From Limiplasma merdipullorum (GTDB taxonomy: Bacteria > Bacillota > Clostridia > Christensenellales > Aristaeellaceae), in the NCBI GenBank assembly GCA_018711955.1, contig DVHQ01000089.1, forward strand, positions 1 through 7,792: a DNA stretch of 7,792 bases. Direction: 5' to 3'. The notes under the pieces were generated by a model that did no database searches, had not been told where the DNA came from, and was given only the letters and a program-made list of their open reading frames with translations. How positions within the stretch are numbered: the stretch's first letter is position 1; each line of letters begins with the position of its first letter. A program made the translations under genes and the position numbers. Positions 6,451 to 7,792 of this stretch are shown piece by piece.

Positions 6451-6479
6451 CCGCTCCCCTTGACAGAGGGGGAAAGCGG
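6451..6479. repeat. Interrupted inverted repeat around the -35 box downstream of tex
   Basis: CCGCT (6451-6455) pairs with AGCGG (6475-6479), and CCCC (6456-6459) with GGGG (6468-6471), with GAA (6472-6474) bulged and the loop TTGACAGA. The loop contains the -35 box of the lysine-riboswitch promoter. As RNA it could be the 3' hairpin of the tex transcript, though no T-run follows; as DNA it could be an operator. It may also be coincidental. Confidence 0.35.
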
Positions 6480-6487
6480 TGTACAAT
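6460..6487 (+). promoter_or_regulatory. Strong sigma-70-type promoter of the riboswitch-transporter operon
   Basis: TTGACA (6460-6465) is a perfect -35 box and TACAAT (6482-6487) matches 5 of 6 bases of the -10 consensus, with a 16-nt spacer. Transcription should start near 6494. The promoter lies 33 nt after the tex stop, so the transporter does not depend on tex read-through. It is probably always on, with control left to the riboswitch. Confidence 0.88.
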
Positions 6488-6499
6488 AAAGGAGAATTT

Positions 6500-6517
6500 G
6501 GCGCGGCTTTCCGCGCC
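6500..6517 (+). other. 5' leader hairpin before the riboswitch
   Basis: GGCGCGG (6500-6506), loop CTTT, CCGCGCC (6511-6517) form a perfect 7-bp GC stem a few nucleotides after the predicted start site and 4 nt before helix P1. It is not part of the lysine aptamer. It may protect the 5' end of the RNA or insulate folding of P1. Confidence 0.6.
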
Positions 6518-6521
6518 GGAG

Positions 6522-6689
6522 GAATAGAGGTGCGGCCGACATCAGTACCGCGCGGGAGCCCTTCACCGGGCTGTGACCGCGCGCGAAAGGGGAGGCCGCC
6601 GAAGTGCCGGACCCGGTGAAGGGTCTGTGTGCTGGGCGTCGGGAAAACATCCCGCCGACTGTCACGGCTTGTGCCGTGGAGCGCTATTC
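6522..6689 (+). promoter_or_regulatory. Lysine riboswitch (L box) aptamer
   Basis: The five-helix lysine aptamer can be drawn. P1 is GAATAG (6522-6527) with CTATTC (6684-6689), followed by the conserved AGGTGCGG. P2 pairs GG-CGGCC with GGCCGCC, and the internal loop carries CAGTACC opposite GAAAGGGGAG. The tip of P2 is AGCCC-TTCACC-GGGCT. P3 follows the conserved GCCGAAG and ends in GACCC-GGTGAA-GGGTC. The loops TTCACC (6562-6567) and GGTGAA (6615-6620) are exact complements, the L2-L3 kissing contact of this class. P4 contains CGGGA/TCCCG, and P5 is CACGGC-TTGT-GCCGTG after GACTGT. Lysine binding stabilises P1 and, in Gram-positive bacteria, usually causes premature termination; a terminator follows here at 6714. 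It controls the solute-binding protein gene at 6777. Confidence 0.95.
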
Positions 6690-6729
6690 GCACGTTTCCA
6701 TATCATGTGGATCAAAGCGGCAATGGCGC
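6681..6729 (+). promoter_or_regulatory. Candidate antiterminator pairing of the lysine riboswitch
   Basis: GCGCTATT (6681-6688) can pair with AATGGCGC (6722-6729) over 8 bp, one of them G-U. The first segment includes most of the 3' strand of P1; the second lies in the 5' arm and loop of the terminator. The two states therefore exclude each other: P1 plus terminator with lysine, antiterminator without it. This is drawn by eye, not by energy calculation. Confidence 0.65.
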
Positions 6730-6749
6730 ATACCATTCGCCGCTTTTTT
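6714..6749 (+). terminator. Riboswitch-controlled intrinsic terminator
   Basis: AAAGCGGC (6714-6721) plus AATGG (6722-6726) pair with CCATT (6733-6737) and GCCGCTTT (6739-6746), with one bulged C (6738) and the loop CGCATA. This 13-bp stem runs into six T (6744-6749). It ends 11 nt before the ribosome binding site of the solute-binding protein, so termination here silences the whole operon. Confidence 0.9.
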
Positions 6750-6776
6750 CATTACCAACAAGGAGGAACAAGCATC

Positions 6777-7583
6777 ATGAAAAAGGTTTTTGCGGTCATT
6801 CTGTCGGCCCTTATGCTGCTGTCCTGCGCCTCTGCCATGGCGGAAGGCGCCTTCCGCGTGGGCATGGAGTGCAACTACGCGCCCTACAACTGGACCCAGG
6901 CCGAACCCAGCGAGTTCACCGTGCCCATCGAGGGCGGCGGCGGATACGCCGACGGCTACGACGTGCAGATTGCCAAGCTCATCGCCGAGGGACTGGGCAA
7001 GGAGCTCGTCATCGTCAAAACCGAATGGGACGGCCTGCCCATGGGCGTGATGAGCGGTGCGTTCGACGCCATCATCGCCGGCATGAGCCCCACTGAGGAG
7101 CGCAAGGCCACGCTGGATTTCAGCGATCCCTACCGCACCAACAAGCTGGTGGTGGTTGTCAAGAAGGACAGCCCCTACGCCTCTGCCACCAGCCTGGAGG
7201 AGCTGAGCGGGGCGACCATCACCGGCCAGCTCAACACCTTCCACTACACCGTGATTGACCAGATCCCCGGCGTGAACAAGGCCATGGCCATGGAGACCTT
7301 CCCGGCCATGATCGTGGCCGTGCAGAGCGGCGCGGTGGACGGCTACGTGGCCGAGGAGGACGGCGCGCAGGCCGATACCGCCGCCAACCCGGACCTGATC
7401 TACGTCAAGTTTGACGAAGGCAAGGGCTTTGAGGCTTCCGAGGCCGATACCTCCATCGCCGTGGGCCTGGCCAAGGGCAGCGACCTGCTGGCCCCCATCA
7501 ACGAGATTCTCGCCGGCATCGACGACGCGACCCGCGACGAGCTCATGGCCGGCGCCAAGGAGCGCCAGCCCCTCAACCAGTAA
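6777..7583 (+). CDS. Amino-acid ABC transporter solute-binding protein (family 3), probably lysine-specific
   Basis: The 268-aa product is a family 3 extracellular solute-binding protein that captures an amino acid and passes it to the membrane permease. It has an N-terminal signal sequence (about 1-22: KK, then a hydrophobic stretch). LLSC (14-17) could be a weak lipobox giving a lipid-anchored Cys17, while ASAMA-EG also fits ordinary signal peptidase cleavage. The mature part shows FRVGMECNYAPYNW (26-39), DGYDVQIAKLIAEGLG (59-74) and the family signature FDAIIAGMSPTEER (96-109) followed by DFSDPY (114-119). Length is normal. AGGAGG (6761-6766) sits 10 nt before the ATG. The lysine riboswitch upstream makes lysine the likely ligand; the protein sequence alone supports only a polar amino acid. 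Confidence 0.93.
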   Translation: MKKVFAVILSALMLLSCASAMAEGAFRVGMECNYAPYNWTQAEPSEFTVPIEGGGGYADGYDVQIAKLIAEGLGKELVIVKTEWDGLPMGVMSGAFDAIIAGMSPTEERKATLDFSDPYRTNKLVVVVKKDSPYASATSLEELSGATITGQLNTFHYTVIDQIPGVNKAMAMETFPAMIVAVQSGAVDGYVAEEDGAQADTAANPDLIYVKFDEGKGFEASEADTSIAVGLAKGSDLLAPINEILAGIDDATRDELMAGAKERQPLNQ

Positions 7584-7590
7584 TCCGCAC

Positions 7591-7622
7591 GGGGGAACGC
7601 GCCGCGTCCGGCGCGTTCCCCT
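7591..7622 (+). other. Intercistronic 13-bp hairpin between binding protein and permease genes
   Basis: GGGGAACGCGCCG (7592-7604) and CGGCGCGTTCCCC (7609-7621) pair perfectly around the loop CGTC, with a possible G-U at the base. No run of T follows (TTCCC), so full termination is unlikely. Hairpins here in importer operons commonly protect the upstream message, so that binding protein is made in excess over permease. That role is inferred. Confidence 0.75.
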
Positions 7623-7654
7623 TCCCATGTTCCAATACCAAAGGAGTTGCCCGC

Positions 7655-7792
7655 ATGTCAGCATTACCAACCACCTTTTTCGGCTGGGTCGGCTTTATTC
7701 TGGACAAGTACGGCACGCTGTTTTTAAGCGGCGTGGGCGTTACGCTGCTGGTGGCCATCACGGGCACCGTGATCGGCTTCGTCATCGGCCTG
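7655..7792 (+). CDS. Amino-acid ABC transporter permease, 3'-truncated by window edge
   Basis: The frame opens at the ATG at 7655, with AAGGAG (7641-7646) 8 nt upstream, and stays open for 46 codons to the end of the window. The visible sequence has a short amphipathic N-terminus (FFGWVGFILDKYGTLFLSG) and then the start of the first membrane segment (VGVTLLVAITGTVIGFVIGL), as in HisM/GlnP-type permeases of polar amino-acid transporters. It lies 71 nt after the binding protein gene on the same strand and should form the membrane channel of the same importer. The EAA motif that contacts the ATPase, and the ATPase gene itself, lie beyond the window. Confidence 0.88.
   Translation, partial: MSALPTTFFGWVGFILDKYGTLFLSGVGVTLLVAITGTVIGFVIGL

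Noticed and set aside
6573..6776. Longer N-terminus for the solute-binding protein
   Set aside because: The upstream frame runs through the riboswitch and terminator. The AGGAGG and the signal sequence fix the start at 6777.
6684..7670. A 328-codon minus-strand frame opposite the solute-binding protein
   Set aside because: It spans the terminator, the binding protein and the intercistronic hairpin, and its product has no recognisable domain. The plus-strand gene has a signal sequence, a ribosome binding site and family motifs.
1..7792. Mobile elements, CRISPR arrays, phage genes or integration next to tRNA-Leu
   Set aside because: No transposase, integrase, evenly spaced repeats or duplicated tRNA 3' end were seen on either side of the tRNA, and all genes look like ordinary chromosomal ones.

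Overview
The window is GC-rich bacterial DNA, densely coded on both strands. Several features point to a Gram-positive (Bacillota/Clostridia-like) organism: a lysine riboswitch ahead of an amino-acid ABC transporter, strong AGGAGG-type ribosome binding sites, a stand-alone ProX/PrdX-type prolyl-tRNA editing protein, and Rho-independent terminators. The high GC content suggests one of the GC-rich clostridial lineages. No marker fixes the genus, so this is an inference.

Layout. Positions 1-1267 (+) hold the 3' part of a MATE-family multidrug/cation exporter cut by the window edge. It runs tail-to-tail, with a 4-nt gap, into a minus-strand block read from right to left: a ProX/PrdX-like deacylase (4133-3588), tRNA-Leu(UAA) (3549-3465) with its own promoter and terminator, a small SEDS-like (FtsW/RodA-related) membrane protein (3287-2418), and a GluQ-type glutamyl-Q tRNA(Asp) synthetase (2258-1272). 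Three of the four minus-strand genes concern tRNA. The 134-nt divergent region 4134-4267 carries promoters in both directions and two overlapping inverted repeats. To its right is tex (4268-6427, +), an S1-domain transcription accessory/RNA-binding protein.

The most informative region is 6428-6776. It has no gene but contains a near-consensus promoter, a short 5' hairpin, a complete lysine riboswitch aptamer (helices P1-P5 and an L2-L3 kissing interaction can be drawn by eye), a candidate antiterminator that uses the 3' strand of P1, and a strong intrinsic terminator. It controls an amino-acid ABC transporter operon: a solute-binding protein (6777-7583), a 13-bp intercistronic hairpin, and the first 46 codons of the permease, which runs off the right edge. 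The transporter is therefore most likely a lysine importer shut off when lysine is plentiful.

I see no mobile element, CRISPR array, phage gene or clear new multi-gene system. The least ordinary item is the SEDS-like protein. It keeps recognisable SEDS signatures but seems to lack the extracellular segment that carries the catalytic Asp of true glycosyltransferases.
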